Shown here: one piece after another, positions 1 through 8,516 of the stretch
How positions within the stretch are numbered: position 1 is the first letter of the stretch
Layout of the letters: the number at the start of each line of letters is the position of its first letter
NCBI RefSeq assembly: GCF_002165625.1
Contig: NZ_NGNS01000023.1
Coordinates: 1 to 64,000 of the forward strand
From: Neiella marina
GTDB lineage: Bacteria > Pseudomonadota > Gammaproteobacteria > Enterobacterales > Neiellaceae
Length of the DNA: 64,000 bases
Reading direction: 5' to 3'
Made by a program: the position numbers and the translations under genes
The notes under the pieces: generated by a model
What the model saw: the letters and a program-made list of their open reading frames with translations, nothing else
What the model was told of the DNA's origin: nothing
Databases searched by the model: none

Positions 1-1
1 A

Positions 2-94
2 TGGCGAGATTACCCTATCAGCAGCGCAGATATACGGTGGGCTATCGGGCACTACATCAAGCAAATTCACCAAACAGGGATGCCAGAATTATGA
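2..94 (+). other. possible 3' end of a gene entering from the left edge
   Basis: This frame is open from the window edge to a TGA at 92-94 and ends in the residues HQTGMPEL. It would be convergent with the diguanylate cyclase gene whose stop lies at 89-91. The visible 30 residues match no family I recognise, and a chance open frame of this length is quite possible. Confidence 0.2.
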
Positions 95-1942
95 GGGGAT
101 CCCCCAGAGCTTATGATTACGGTCAACTTTAGGTTGATAAACCATAAACAGCTCGCCAGCTTGAGATAATGCGTTAAGTAACTCCTGCTCTAGGCTTCTA
201 GAACGCTCAATGTAATCAATGATAGCTGGCTCAAATACACAGTAACTGTCGCGCCCTGATTGCTTAGCTTTGGCCAATGCGTGCTCTGCGGCTCCCATGA
301 TGTCGACGCTTTCATGCAACTGCGAAGGAAAGACAGTAGCGCCCATGCTACAGGTCAAATTGATTTTGCGATTGCCAACAATACAAGTTCTTTTGAATAC
401 AGCACTCAGAGCCGTCCAGTGGGTTCTAACAAGCGCATTCATTTCTCCATTTAAGCTCGGAAATGCGATTACAAACTCATCGCCACCGTATCGGGCAACA
501 AAACAACTTTCTGATGCAAAATGACTCAACCTCTCGCCGATTATTTTTAACGTTTGGTCTCCTGTTTCAGTACCGAATTTGCGATTTATTTCACCGAAGT
601 GGTCAATGTCAAAAAGCATCAGTAATCCATCATGGTCTTTACGGCCCGCTGAGATCTGGTACTTGTTTGTCTGTTTGAGCAACGTAGTTCTATTAGGCAG
701 TCCGGTGAGGTAGTCAGTAAAAGCCATCGTGGTGAGTTGTTGCTCAAGTTTACTACGACGCATCTCTGCACCAATTCTGGTAGCAAATACATCAGTAATT
801 AGTTTCAATTTCTTTGTGTCGACAAGCCGATCTCGGAACAACAGAGCTATCAAGCCGATGGAGCGTTGTTGCTCATCTAAAATGGGATAGCCCAAATACC
901 CTTCAATTGATTCATCTTTAAGCATTTTGTCTAAAGGAAATTCAGCCCAAACGTCGCGTGGATAGATACATGCATCGTGGCTCAAAACATTTTCACAGGG
1001 CGTTCCACCCCTCGCATATTTGAAATTGTCCACTGCAACGCCTTGCTTAAAAACGCATTTGGTCTGGATGTATTTTTCATCATCATTATCCAGTAATCCG
1101 AGAATAGCGAAATCAGCATTACAATATGTTGCAAGTAGCTTCATGACATTCTCAAAAAAGCCATCACCACTACCTTCGTTGGATACTTTGGCTAGCTCGG
1201 CAAACAGTCGATCAAACTCAGTTCTCTCTCCCACTTCTTTTTGCAAGTCGTAAGATGTTTTTCTAAATGCTCGGCTGATTACAACTAACGTGGCCAAAGA
1301 CAATACGGATATAGGCAGAGCGCCAACATAAACCCAAGACGAATTTTGGCTATCGATTTGAAATCCGATGTAAGCGACGACGATTTGGAATAATATTGTT
1401 GCTAGTAAGGAAAAGGATTCTAAGCTTCGCTTCTCCTTGTAGAACTTGTAGGCACAAAAACACAGAAAAGTAGACACAAGAGCGTATCCGGTATGCAGGA
1501 GCGGGAAAAATACATTTGTATCCCCCACCAATACCCGAGCTCTCTCGTTAAATAACGTCGTGTACTCGAATAGTGCCGCATCACTCCCGTAGCGCAATGG
1601 GTAGTCGGCTATAAAATTAACCGCTAACAAACAAAACGAGAAGATAGCAAAACCGATCGTTAACGAGCCGGTGTGCTTTAATTTTGACCAAGTGCCGAAT
1701 GTATGAATGTAAAATGGGTAAGCGGCGATTATTACTGATAAATGCCATCGACTGAGCTCCAATGCATCACCTAGATCGTTGGAGCTTAGAAGTTCCAAAC
1801 TTAGCCAATTGAACAGTGCACTAAACACATTGAGAGCCGCAAGCGACACGAACTGGTATCGCTTACGTTGAATACCGTATGCCATAATTAGCGCAGCACA
1901 AAGAGCGTTAAGGGCAATTAAAACACTATAAAAAGCGATCAT
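89..1942 (-). CDS. membrane GAF-GGDEF protein with EAL domain cut short
   Basis: Likely diguanylate cyclase, making c-di-GMP at the inner membrane. About 235 N-terminal residues form several hydrophobic segments. A GAF-like domain follows (about 240-400), then a GGDEF domain (about 405-575) with an intact RYGGDEF signature and the FDIDHF metal-site motif. Near residue 590 the chain begins an EAL domain (MVYQPKVDRNHKLWG) but hits a stop six codons later, before the EAL motif. The homologous protein at 30265-33183 continues through EALVRW at the same point and is a full GGDEF-EAL protein. The gene here has therefore lost its phosphodiesterase half, by frameshift, deletion or replacement around position 100. 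The cyclase half looks functional. Confidence 0.8.
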   Translation of the reverse strand: MIAFYSVLIALNALCAALIMAYGIQRKRYQFVSLAALNVFSALFNWLSLELLSSNDLGDALELSRWHLSVIIAAYPFYIHTFGTWSKLKHTGSLTIGFAIFSFCLLAVNFIADYPLRYGSDAALFEYTTLFNERARVLVGDTNVFFPLLHTGYALVSTFLCFCAYKFYKEKRSLESFSLLATILFQIVVAYIGFQIDSQNSSWVYVGALPISVLSLATLVVISRAFRKTSYDLQKEVGERTEFDRLFAELAKVSNEGSGDGFFENVMKLLATYCNADFAILGLLDNDDEKYIQTKCVFKQGVAVDNFKYARGGTPCENVLSHDACIYPRDVWAEFPLDKMLKDESIEGYLGYPILDEQQRSIGLIALLFRDRLVDTKKLKLITDVFATRIGAEMRRSKLEQQLTTMAFTDYLTGLPNRTTLLKQTNKYQISAGRKDHDGLLMLFDIDHFGEINRKFGTETGDQTLKIIGERLSHFASESCFVARYGGDEFVIAFPSLNGEMNALVRTHWTALSAVFKRTCIVGNRKINLTCSMGATVFPSQLHESVDIMGAAEHALAKAKQSGRDSYCVFEPAIIDYIERSRSLEQELLNALSQAGELFMVYQPKVDRNHKLWGIPS

Positions 1943-2064
1943 TAAATGTCGATATTTCCTCTGCTCAGGCTTTTGTAATAAGTGTAGATGCAGATCTCCC
2001 CTTCATTCGAATAGTGGAAACAACTCAATAAGACTGGAGGCTTTGATAGCCTTAACGGTAGAGA

Positions 2065-3630
2065 TCATGATGTGCAAACGCGGTCTTTACCGCCCTCTTT
2101 GGCGGCGTATAGCGCTTTATCAGCGTCTAATGTTAACTGGCGAATCGATTTTACAGAGTCGTTCGAGCCAATATCAGAGATACCGATACTCATCGTTAGC
2201 GAGACTTTAAATGTTTGCGGTAGTTGCCTAAAGCGGTGACGTATTCTCTCAGCAAAGTCGATTGCTTCTTGTTGAGTAAGCTCTGGACACAACAATACAA
2301 ACTCATCGCCTCCCCAGCGAGCCAAGTAATCCGATGGCCGGATGTTTTGACTTAGAAATTCAGCAACGAATTTTAAAGCCTCATCACCTTTGAGGTGCCC
2401 CTCCGTATCGTTTAACGATTTAAAGTTATCCAAATCTATCAACATGATTGAGAGGTGGCGATTGTAGCGAACCGCATGCTTATACTCGCGATCTAGCACC
2501 GCATCAATAGCGCGTCGATTCATTAGGCAAGTCAAGTGGTCGGTTTCAGCCAAATTTTCTAGGTGCCGCAATTTAGTAATATCACGAACAATTGCAAGGT
2601 TTCGGATTTTGTTATCAACATTAAGGGCACTAATAGCGACATCGATTTCGACCAAATTTCCTGATTTTTGTAACCCGTATAGTTTGGTATCACGAGAGCC
2701 CATTTTCTTGACAACACCGTTTTGGCTAAACGAGTGGCGGTGTTTTGCGTGATCGCCCCGGTAGTCAACAGGTACTAACTCTTCCACCTTCATAGCGAGT
2801 AGCTCTTCTTCGCTATAGCCAAAGATGCCTTGAGCAACTTTGTTGCAATGAATGATATCGCCATTGAGTTCAGCGTAAATAATGCCATCGGGAGAGGAAT
2901 CGAGCACCATTTGGTATTCGCGTGAGAGCTTGTAGTACTTTCGTAACTGAAAAATAAAAGCCGCCGTTACCAGCAAGAGAATAGGCACGATAATAATTGA
3001 TGCAATCGTCAAGTTGCTTTGAATAGCGTTGGCGGATGTTCGCGCTTGCTCGTACTGGTGTGTCATATATGGAGAAAGTCGCTCACGCAAGGCAACTAAC
3101 GCAGCGGCGGCTCGACGGTCATCCACGGCAACTAGCGCATCGATTTGCTCTACGGTTAGATCATGTTCGAGCGATTTTATTGATTGTAAATTTTTATAGT
3201 AAGTGTCGAGCGTGATTTTTACCGCTTTGATGTGGTTGATTTCTTCATCATCTTTGGCATGAAGCAATAATTTGGATAGTGCTAAATGTGCATCTTCATA
3301 AGATTCCACAGCTTGCTCTAAATAGCTTTTGTCTCGACGAATGATGTAGTTCTTAAAATGGTGAACAAAGCCAACATAGCCTAGAGTTCGCTCTAATTTG
3401 ATAAGTTCCGCTGCCTTACTAGAATTTGCAGCCGTAATGTCCTGCCAAGACCGGTTTAAATCATCTACTGATGACATGGTAGAAATCACACTCACCAGCA
3501 CAATCAAATTAATCACTACAGATACCACAACGATGGCACCAATAGATTTAGGCTGACTCATCAACTTCCTCCACTGAACTTTACTCTCCGTAGCCCTGAA
3601 AACCTGTTTTTGTTTGGTAAGTTCTGTCAA
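2065..3630 (-). CDS. membrane PAS-GGDEF diguanylate cyclase
   Basis: Predicted c-di-GMP synthase with an extracytoplasmic sensor. Two membrane segments (about 31-53 and 212-234) flank a helical periplasmic region. A PAS domain follows (about 240-355, VLDSSPDGIIYAELNG) and then GGDEF (about 360-521) with LIDLDNF and RWGGDEF. No EAL domain is present. A second possible start at Met24 sits just before the first membrane segment. The gene is divergent from the next cyclase gene (3727) with about 96 bases between them, so both promoters share that short gap. The ligand is unknown. Confidence 0.85.
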   Translation of the reverse strand: MTELTKQKQVFRATESKVQWRKLMSQPKSIGAIVVVSVVINLIVLVSVISTMSSVDDLNRSWQDITAANSSKAAELIKLERTLGYVGFVHHFKNYIIRRDKSYLEQAVESYEDAHLALSKLLLHAKDDEEINHIKAVKITLDTYYKNLQSIKSLEHDLTVEQIDALVAVDDRRAAAALVALRERLSPYMTHQYEQARTSANAIQSNLTIASIIIVPILLLVTAAFIFQLRKYYKLSREYQMVLDSSPDGIIYAELNGDIIHCNKVAQGIFGYSEEELLAMKVEELVPVDYRGDHAKHRHSFSQNGVVKKMGSRDTKLYGLQKSGNLVEIDVAISALNVDNKIRNLAIVRDITKLRHLENLAETDHLTCLMNRRAIDAVLDREYKHAVRYNRHLSIMLIDLDNFKSLNDTEGHLKGDEALKFVAEFLSQNIRPSDYLARWGGDEFVLLCPELTQQEAIDFAERIRHRFRQLPQTFKVSLTMSIGISDIGSNDSVKSIRQLTLDADKALYAAKEGGKDRVCTS

Positions 3631-3726
3631 ATCACCATGAGCAAACCAAGGGCTCCCAAATACACAAATACCACGTTGTTATTTTAAGTTTGCTACCTTT
3701 TAGCTTCTAGGCAAACAAAAACGGTT

Positions 3727-5406
3727 ATGCAAATGAGTATACGCTATAAGATCCTGATCATGTTGCTATTGCTAGCTTTTGCGACGCATTCCATTGTGAC
3801 CTCAGTGTATTACTTTAGCTCTCAGAAAATCGTTAAAGACTTGGCTAAGTATCATTTGGTGTCTATGGCCAATGTTCAGCACCAACGCATGAAGGGAATG
3901 ATTCAGGCCAACTGGGACAAGCTCAACTTGATCAGTAGTCGCACTCAAATGCGCACTTCCTTCCGGCGGTTTATGCAAGACGGTGATAATGAGTCGCTAA
4001 GCCTGGTGCGCCGCATTCTTCAAGATGCTGTGCGACAGAGTGAGACCATCAAGGATATTTTCATTCTCAACTCGAAGGGAACTGCAATAGTTTCTTCAGC
4101 GCGAAGTAAGGATGGACAGTCGTTCGCCTCTCATCAGTTATTTGACCAAGGGCTCTCTCACCAAACTACATCCATGTTGTTGGCCGAGGAGGAGTATCAG
4201 GCTCCTACGTTCATTTTTTCGTCACCACTGTTATTGGACGGTGAGCTGTTGGGCGTTGTTGCTATGCAAGTCAATATGGACCGACTTAATGACTTCATGC
4301 GGGATTATTCTGGCCTAGGGCAAACGGGTGAAGTATTCATGGCAACGAAAACATACCGCAACAACATTTTAGTATTTACGCCATTGCGTTTTGAGGACTC
4401 GCTTCAGCTGTTTAGTTCTGGCGCAGGTATGTCGGAGTTAATCGCAGAGGACTTCCGTGGGGGCGAAGATATTCTTAAGAGTGTTGAAGATTACCGAGGA
4501 AAGCCGGTGTTTGCCATAAGCCGACTAATCCCTGAATTTGATATTGTCATCATCGTAAAAATGGACGAAGAGGAAGTTTTGTCTATCAATGAAGACCTGA
4601 AACATCTCATCATCTATCTAATCTTCTTCTTATTGATTGTCGTTCTTGTTGCCTCGTTGGTATTAGCACACAAGATTACACGCCCAGTCATTAATTTGAC
4701 CGAAGTAGCAGTCATGATCAGTGAGGGGCATCTTGAAAAACGCATCAAAAATTTTACCGATGACGAGTTAGGCCGACTCGCTCAGGCATTAAATACAATG
4801 GCAGATCGGCTCATTCAATCGAACTTAGTACTTGAGGAGAAAGTTGAGGCAAAAACATCAGAGCTTAGGGCGGTTAATGCAAAGCTTGAGCAACTTGCAC
4901 AAACAGACGCGTTAACTGGGCTCAAGAATCGGGGATATTTTGACGGCCAGGCAGAAATTGAATGGCGACGAAATATGAGAAACAGTACACACCTTAGTTT
5001 TCTGCTTATCGATATCGATTACTTCAAACGTGTTAACGACAATATGGGGCACTCCACTGGTGATAAGTACCTCAAATCAGTAGCTGGAGCGTTGAAAGAG
5101 ACCATCCGTCGAGCCGAGGATATTGTTGCACGCTTAGGGGGAGAAGAGTTTGTTGTTTTACTAGGCAACACCATCGAGTCTGAAGCCTTGCAAATGGCTG
5201 ATCGAATTCATCAGCAAATCGAAAAACTAGAGCTGCCGAATGAATACTCGGATGTTGCGAATTATGTCACTGTGAGCATTGGGTTATATTCGGCTATTCC
5301 GTCACCAGACTCCACCATTGAAACTTCTTTAGAGCTTGCTGACAAAGCCCTTTATGAAGCGAAAGCAGCGGGAAGAAATCGAACCGTCGTGTATAAGACA
5401 AACTGA
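3727..5406 (+). CDS. dCACHE-HAMP-GGDEF diguanylate cyclase
   Basis: Predicted c-di-GMP synthase that senses a periplasmic ligand. An N-terminal membrane helix (about 8-30) leads into a long periplasmic region of double-CACHE type, with a second helix at about 295-315. A HAMP linker (KITRPVINLTEVAVMISEGHLEKRI) and a short coiled coil precede the GGDEF domain (about 395-559). Its signature is RLGGEEF, the accepted GGEEF variant, with LIDIDYFKRVND upstream. The start could be Met1 or Met3; neither has a strong Shine-Dalgarno sequence. Confidence 0.85.
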   Translation: MQMSIRYKILIMLLLLAFATHSIVTSVYYFSSQKIVKDLAKYHLVSMANVQHQRMKGMIQANWDKLNLISSRTQMRTSFRRFMQDGDNESLSLVRRILQDAVRQSETIKDIFILNSKGTAIVSSARSKDGQSFASHQLFDQGLSHQTTSMLLAEEEYQAPTFIFSSPLLLDGELLGVVAMQVNMDRLNDFMRDYSGLGQTGEVFMATKTYRNNILVFTPLRFEDSLQLFSSGAGMSELIAEDFRGGEDILKSVEDYRGKPVFAISRLIPEFDIVIIVKMDEEEVLSINEDLKHLIIYLIFFLLIVVLVASLVLAHKITRPVINLTEVAVMISEGHLEKRIKNFTDDELGRLAQALNTMADRLIQSNLVLEEKVEAKTSELRAVNAKLEQLAQTDALTGLKNRGYFDGQAEIEWRRNMRNSTHLSFLLIDIDYFKRVNDNMGHSTGDKYLKSVAGALKETIRRAEDIVARLGGEEFVVLLGNTIESEALQMADRIHQQIEKLELPNEYSDVANYVTVSIGLYSAIPSPDSTIETSLELADKALYEAKAAGRNRTVVYKTN

Positions 5407-5487
5407 GTTAGTGCAGTTTTTATCGCCAATTCAAATAACTACATGCACGATTAGCGATAGAGCCTCATTATACCAAGGAGCCCTCCT

Positions 5488-6300
5488 GTGACCGAAACCC
5501 TAATCAAATTAGCGTTGAGCATTAGTTTGCTTATAGGCATTTATTTGCTCCGTAAAGTTACTTTTAGCTACTTTCTCAAAGGTATTGAGCCGAGCGAACA
5601 GCAACATAGAGCTAGCACCATTAGAAATGCGAGTTCATTGCTTATTGTCGTACTGATCGGATTTATCTGGTTATCTGAACTGCAAAATGTCGCTCTGTCT
5701 CTGGCTGCATTCATGGTGGCCATTGTTGTAGCAACCAAAGAGTTTTTGCAGTGTTTGCTGGGCTTTTTCGTTTGGAGCCTCAACCGTCAATTTCGCATCG
5801 GCGATTGGATTGATATTAATGGTATGGCCGGTCAAGTTGTTGATGTTGATTGGGTCAAAACAACGATTCAAGAAGTTAATTTATCGGGTGACTACAGCTA
5901 TACAGGTAAAACGCTTTACATCCCCAACAACACATTGCTGCTCTACCCAGCCAAAAACCTAAATTTCATGCGGCGCTATGTGATGCACAGCTTCAGCGTG
6001 GTTCGTGAGGCCAATATTAACATTGAGCCAATTATAGAGCCTCTGCGAGCTGAGCTGGACCAATTGGTTGAACCGTTCAGAGATACGGCCAATCGGTATT
6101 CCGGTTTTCTCCACCAACGGATGGATATCGAAGCAACCCAAGTTGATCCTTCTGTATCTTTGAGTACCACTGAGTTGGGCAAAAACAAGCTGACAATCAC
6201 CATGTTTTGCCCTACCGAGCAGGTTGCTGAATTACAGCAAAACGCGACGCGAACGTTCCTTCGTTTATGGCATGAAATGCAACCTGAAGAATCTGTTTAA
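5488..6300 (+). CDS. small-conductance mechanosensitive channel (MscS family)
   Basis: Inner-membrane channel that opens on membrane tension. Hydrophobic segments lie near residues 4-22, 48-68 and 70-98, the last being the pore-lining type helix. The conserved MscS beta domain follows (FRIGDWIDINGMAGQVVDVDWVKTTIQEVN, then LYIPNNTLL). It starts at a GTG preceded by AAGGAG. At 270 residues it is close to the basic MscS size. It lies just upstream of and co-directional with the CorA-type gene (41 bases apart), so the two are probably an operon concerned with ionic or osmotic stress. Confidence 0.85.
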   Translation: MTETLIKLALSISLLIGIYLLRKVTFSYFLKGIEPSEQQHRASTIRNASSLLIVVLIGFIWLSELQNVALSLAAFMVAIVVATKEFLQCLLGFFVWSLNRQFRIGDWIDINGMAGQVVDVDWVKTTIQEVNLSGDYSYTGKTLYIPNNTLLLYPAKNLNFMRRYVMHSFSVVREANINIEPIIEPLRAELDQLVEPFRDTANRYSGFLHQRMDIEATQVDPSVSLSTTELGKNKLTITMFCPTEQVAELQQNATRTFLRLWHEMQPEESV

Positions 6301-6341
6301 CGCTCCTACGAGACAAGCACTACGACTGAGAGGCCCTGATA

Positions 6342-7304
6342 ATGATACGAGTAGCACTTTTCTCTGATCAGCAGTTCAACGTTGGAGGTTTCGAATTAGT
6401 CGAACAGTGGCGAGCCGAAAGCGGATTTATCTGGATTGATTTGATGCAGGAGCCTAAAGAGCAAGAACGTGTCTTATTGCAAAAATTAGGCTGTCACTCG
6501 TTAGCGATCGAAGATGCTCAGCGCGACAGAAGACCTCCAAAGGTGGAGAGCTTCGACCAACTGAGTTTGGTTTTGTATCGGGGCTTTAGCAAGACCGAAG
6601 AGCTTCTGGATGTAAAAACCATGGCCCTGGCCGCCTTTGTTGGCGAGCAAATTCTCATCACCCGACGAACCGAACCATCATTTGGCGTCGAGGCATTATG
6701 GCAAGATGAAAAGCTCAATCACTATATTCGCTCACCAGCGCTACTGCTGAGCAAAATCATGAACGCTTCTGCGATTCGTTACACGGAATCGATCCTTGAG
6801 GCGGAGGATGAAATAAGTGATTTAGAAGATGCCATGCTAACTCGTTCAAATGATGAATTAATGCATCGACTCATTCTCCTCAAATCGCACCTTCGAAAGC
6901 TTCATCGAATCAAGTCTTATCACGTAAAACTAGTGCGCCAAATTTTAAGCGGCGACGTTAATCATTTACCTATTGAAAATGCAGAAATAAAACACAGCTT
7001 TCGCGATGTCTTCGACAAATTTGAACGCTTAGAGAGCCTAACCGCCATGTACTATGATTTATGTGGCGACTTGATTGAGGGCTACATATCCCTCAGCTCT
7101 CATCAGCTCAATAAAACCATGCAATTGCTTACTGTTGTCTCGGCTATATTTGTGCCCTTGACGTTTATTGCTGGTATCTACGGCATGAACTTTGAACATA
7201 TCCCCGAGTTATCTTTCAAGTATGGCTACTTTGTACTTTGGGGCTTTATGCTGTTGACGGCATCAGGGCTATTGGTGCTGTTTAGGCGTAAACGCTGGCT
7301 TTAG
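6342..7304 (+). CDS. CorA-family divalent cation transporter
   Basis: Membrane transporter of the CorA superfamily, either Mg2+/Co2+ uptake or Zn2+ efflux of the ZntB type. The N-terminal 250 residues are the soluble funnel. Two C-terminal membrane helices (about 262-282 and 292-313) flank the signature YGMNFEHIPEL, where GMN is the family's selectivity motif. The protein ends in a basic tail (RRKRWL), as is usual in the family. This is the last gene before the CRISPR-proximal side of the transposon. Confidence 0.88.
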   Translation: MIRVALFSDQQFNVGGFELVEQWRAESGFIWIDLMQEPKEQERVLLQKLGCHSLAIEDAQRDRRPPKVESFDQLSLVLYRGFSKTEELLDVKTMALAAFVGEQILITRRTEPSFGVEALWQDEKLNHYIRSPALLLSKIMNASAIRYTESILEAEDEISDLEDAMLTRSNDELMHRLILLKSHLRKLHRIKSYHVKLVRQILSGDVNHLPIENAEIKHSFRDVFDKFERLESLTAMYYDLCGDLIEGYISLSSHQLNKTMQLLTVVSAIFVPLTFIAGIYGMNFEHIPELSFKYGYFVLWGFMLLTASGLLVLFRRKRWL

Positions 7305-7576
7305 ATTCAAGTCACGGTATTTCTCTTATCCTAATCAGTAAAGGGTATTTCCCAAATTTTTCATTGATAGATTAAAACTGCGAAGTCCAAGTAAAAGTAC
7401 GAAGATCAGACAGCTTTATATCCGAGTGCGTGTTGGCTTTCATAACGAATCTTTGGGCTGAAACAAAATTCAAAGCTCCTCAATGTTCCAAAGTTACGCA
7501 ATGAATTTTGCTCTAACATTCATCCCCGGCTATAGCCGGAGGGTTCTGCCACATTCGTGGCTATGTCATAAAAAGA
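7305..7576. other. non-coding stretch that should contain the CRISPR-side transposon end
   Basis: No convincing gene is present. In related elements the second transposon end lies just beyond the CRISPR array, so it should be here. Yet the TTTGCA/TTGCA half-sites seen at the tnsA-side end (22184-22247) are absent, and I see no TTAGG copy next to a TGT tip. A compact stem-loop, CCGGCTATAGCCGG at 7526-7539, flanked by CATC and AGGGTTCTGC, resembles the end hairpins of IS200/IS605-type elements. No transposase is linked to it. Confidence 0.5.
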
Positions 7577-7598
7577 AACCCACCAAATTTGGTGGGTT
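7577..7598 (-). terminator. intrinsic terminator of the CRISPR transcript
   Basis: Eight-base-pair stem AACCCACC / GGTGGGTT with loop AAATTT, followed on the minus strand by TTTCTTTTT. It lies only 15 bases beyond the last spacer, where a final repeat would normally sit. Confidence 0.8.
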
Positions 7599-7613
7599 CT
7601 TATTTTCTGCTTG

Positions 7614-7645
7614 TTCAGCAGGTTAGGTTGCTTTCTTCCTGACCT
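7614..7645 (-). CRISPR. homing spacer directed at ffs
   Basis: This last spacer aligns without gaps to ffs positions 22318 down to 22287. Of its first 20 bases, 17 match, and the three misses are at positions 6, 12 and 18. Position 24 is also mismatched. In type I-F complexes every sixth guide base is flipped out and not read, so the effective match over the seed half is perfect. The remaining mismatches all lie in the PAM-distal third. The two bases 5' of the target are TC, not the preferred CC, which fits the relaxed PAM use reported for I-F3 elements. It follows an atypical repeat, as homing guides of this group do. Confidence 0.88.
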
Positions 7646-7793
7646 ATTTTTAACTGCCTATGCGGCAGGTAACGCCAATGACCGACTCGTGGGGATCACT
7701 CATATTTTATTAGCTGCCTATGCGGCAGGTCACGGTCAACCGATCCATTTGTGGTTCATCCAGACCTTTTTAGCTGCCTATGCGGCAAGTCAC
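7614..7793 (-). CRISPR. three-repeat type I-F CRISPR array of the transposon
   Basis: Read on the minus strand, 28-base repeats lie at 7766-7793, 7706-7733 and 7646-7673, spaced exactly 60 bases apart and so separated by 32-base spacers (7734-7765 and 7674-7705). A third spacer follows at 7614-7645. All repeats share the stem core TGCCGCATAGGCAG, which fits the type I-F repeat pattern. The third repeat is atypical, starting GTTACC instead of GTGAC and having TTAA instead of CTAA after the stem. No fourth repeat follows spacer 3. The first two spacers have no match I could find in this window. Confidence 0.93.
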
Positions 7794-7798
7794 TATAA

Positions 7799-7827
7799 AA
7801 ATTAGTGAGCAAAGGCATTAAGCGCAA
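7799..7827 (-). promoter_or_regulatory. predicted CRISPR array promoter
   Basis: On the minus strand, TTGCGC and TAATTT are separated by 17 bases, placing the start of transcription close to the first repeat. No Xre operator half-site ACTTAG is visible between cas6 and the array, so the array may be under different control from the cas operon. Confidence 0.5.
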
Positions 7828-7907
7828 GGGTTTATTGCTCAAACCAATAAAACACCAATCATTTTGTCAGGTAAATAACAATCTGATTTACAGAGAAACT
7901 TATAAAG

Positions 7908-8516
7908 TTACGAAAAAAGGGTTAAATCGATATTCGGTACGCTTCCCTGCCATCGCTGATTGGTTGCCAATCCATAAGAGTTGAAACCAGCGACGCTAAC
8001 CTCAAGAGCATCTTGCTTTTGTACATGCAAAACAAACTCTTGCTGTGAGCATTTGCTTTCAATTGGTATGCGGTGAAAAAAGTCGAACTCTCGCTCTTCT
8101 GAAGCTTGAGGTATGTAGTTATTGCAGCCATTCCGCTCAATAGCCCTGCTCATTCGCCTTCGCTTCGATGCAACAAAGGTTTTAGCAATGGCCTGGTTTC
8201 TCACGAAGCGTACTTCCGGCAAGTGCTTTGGTAACTCTTTCACGCTAGACACATTGAATAGCCCTTCCTCTTTCATCATCGATAAATACGGCTGGTAGCT
8301 TAGCCCAACGAGCTCTTTCTCTGTTGGCCCAACAAAAGCGATTGCCTTACCAACCGACAAGTTCCTCCAGAGTGGAAAAGCTACTCCTATCGAATTTGCT
8401 GCGATTTTATTCGTACTCAAGAAACCATGCAGCGTTTTGATGCATCTTCCTGCAAGCAAATTGCAGTCGACAGACTCAGGAATAAACTCAACTACAAAGC
8501 CGTAACGGCAATTCAT
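7908..8516 (-). CDS. cas6: Cas6f (Csy4-type) CRISPR RNA endonuclease
   Basis: Cuts the precursor CRISPR RNA at each repeat hairpin and stays bound to the 3' stem-loop as part of the Cascade complex. The fold markers match the Csy4 family: His30 in KTLHGFLS aligns with the catalytic histidine, IGVAFPLW follows, a basic stretch SKRRRMSRAIER fits the arginine-rich repeat-binding helix, and FNSYGLA near the C-terminus matches the family's FxxYGL motif. Its 202 residues are normal for the family. Its ATG overlaps the cas7 stop by four bases, indicating translational coupling. The array follows about 115 bases downstream. Confidence 0.92.
   Translation of the reverse strand: MNCRYGFVVEFIPESVDCNLLAGRCIKTLHGFLSTNKIAANSIGVAFPLWRNLSVGKAIAFVGPTEKELVGLSYQPYLSMMKEEGLFNVSSVKELPKHLPEVRFVRNQAIAKTFVASKRRRMSRAIERNGCNNYIPQASEEREFDFFHRIPIESKCSQQEFVLHVQKQDALEVSVAGFNSYGLATNQRWQGSVPNIDLTLFS

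Noticed and set aside
1-7304. GGDEF, MscS and CorA genes as transposon cargo
   Set aside because: They lie outside the CRISPR array, beyond where the second end is expected, and resemble ordinary chromosomal genes with a paralogue elsewhere in the window.
7431-7530. TGTTGGCTTTC at 7431 or TGTTCCAAAG at 7484 as the second transposon tip
   Set aside because: Neither is followed by the TTTGCA/TTGCA site pattern of the other end, and the five bases before them do not match TTAGG.
7611-7805. Plus-strand reading frame of 64 codons with repeated AAYAA motifs
   Set aside because: It runs across the CRISPR repeats and spacers; the repeated motif is just the repeat sequence translated.
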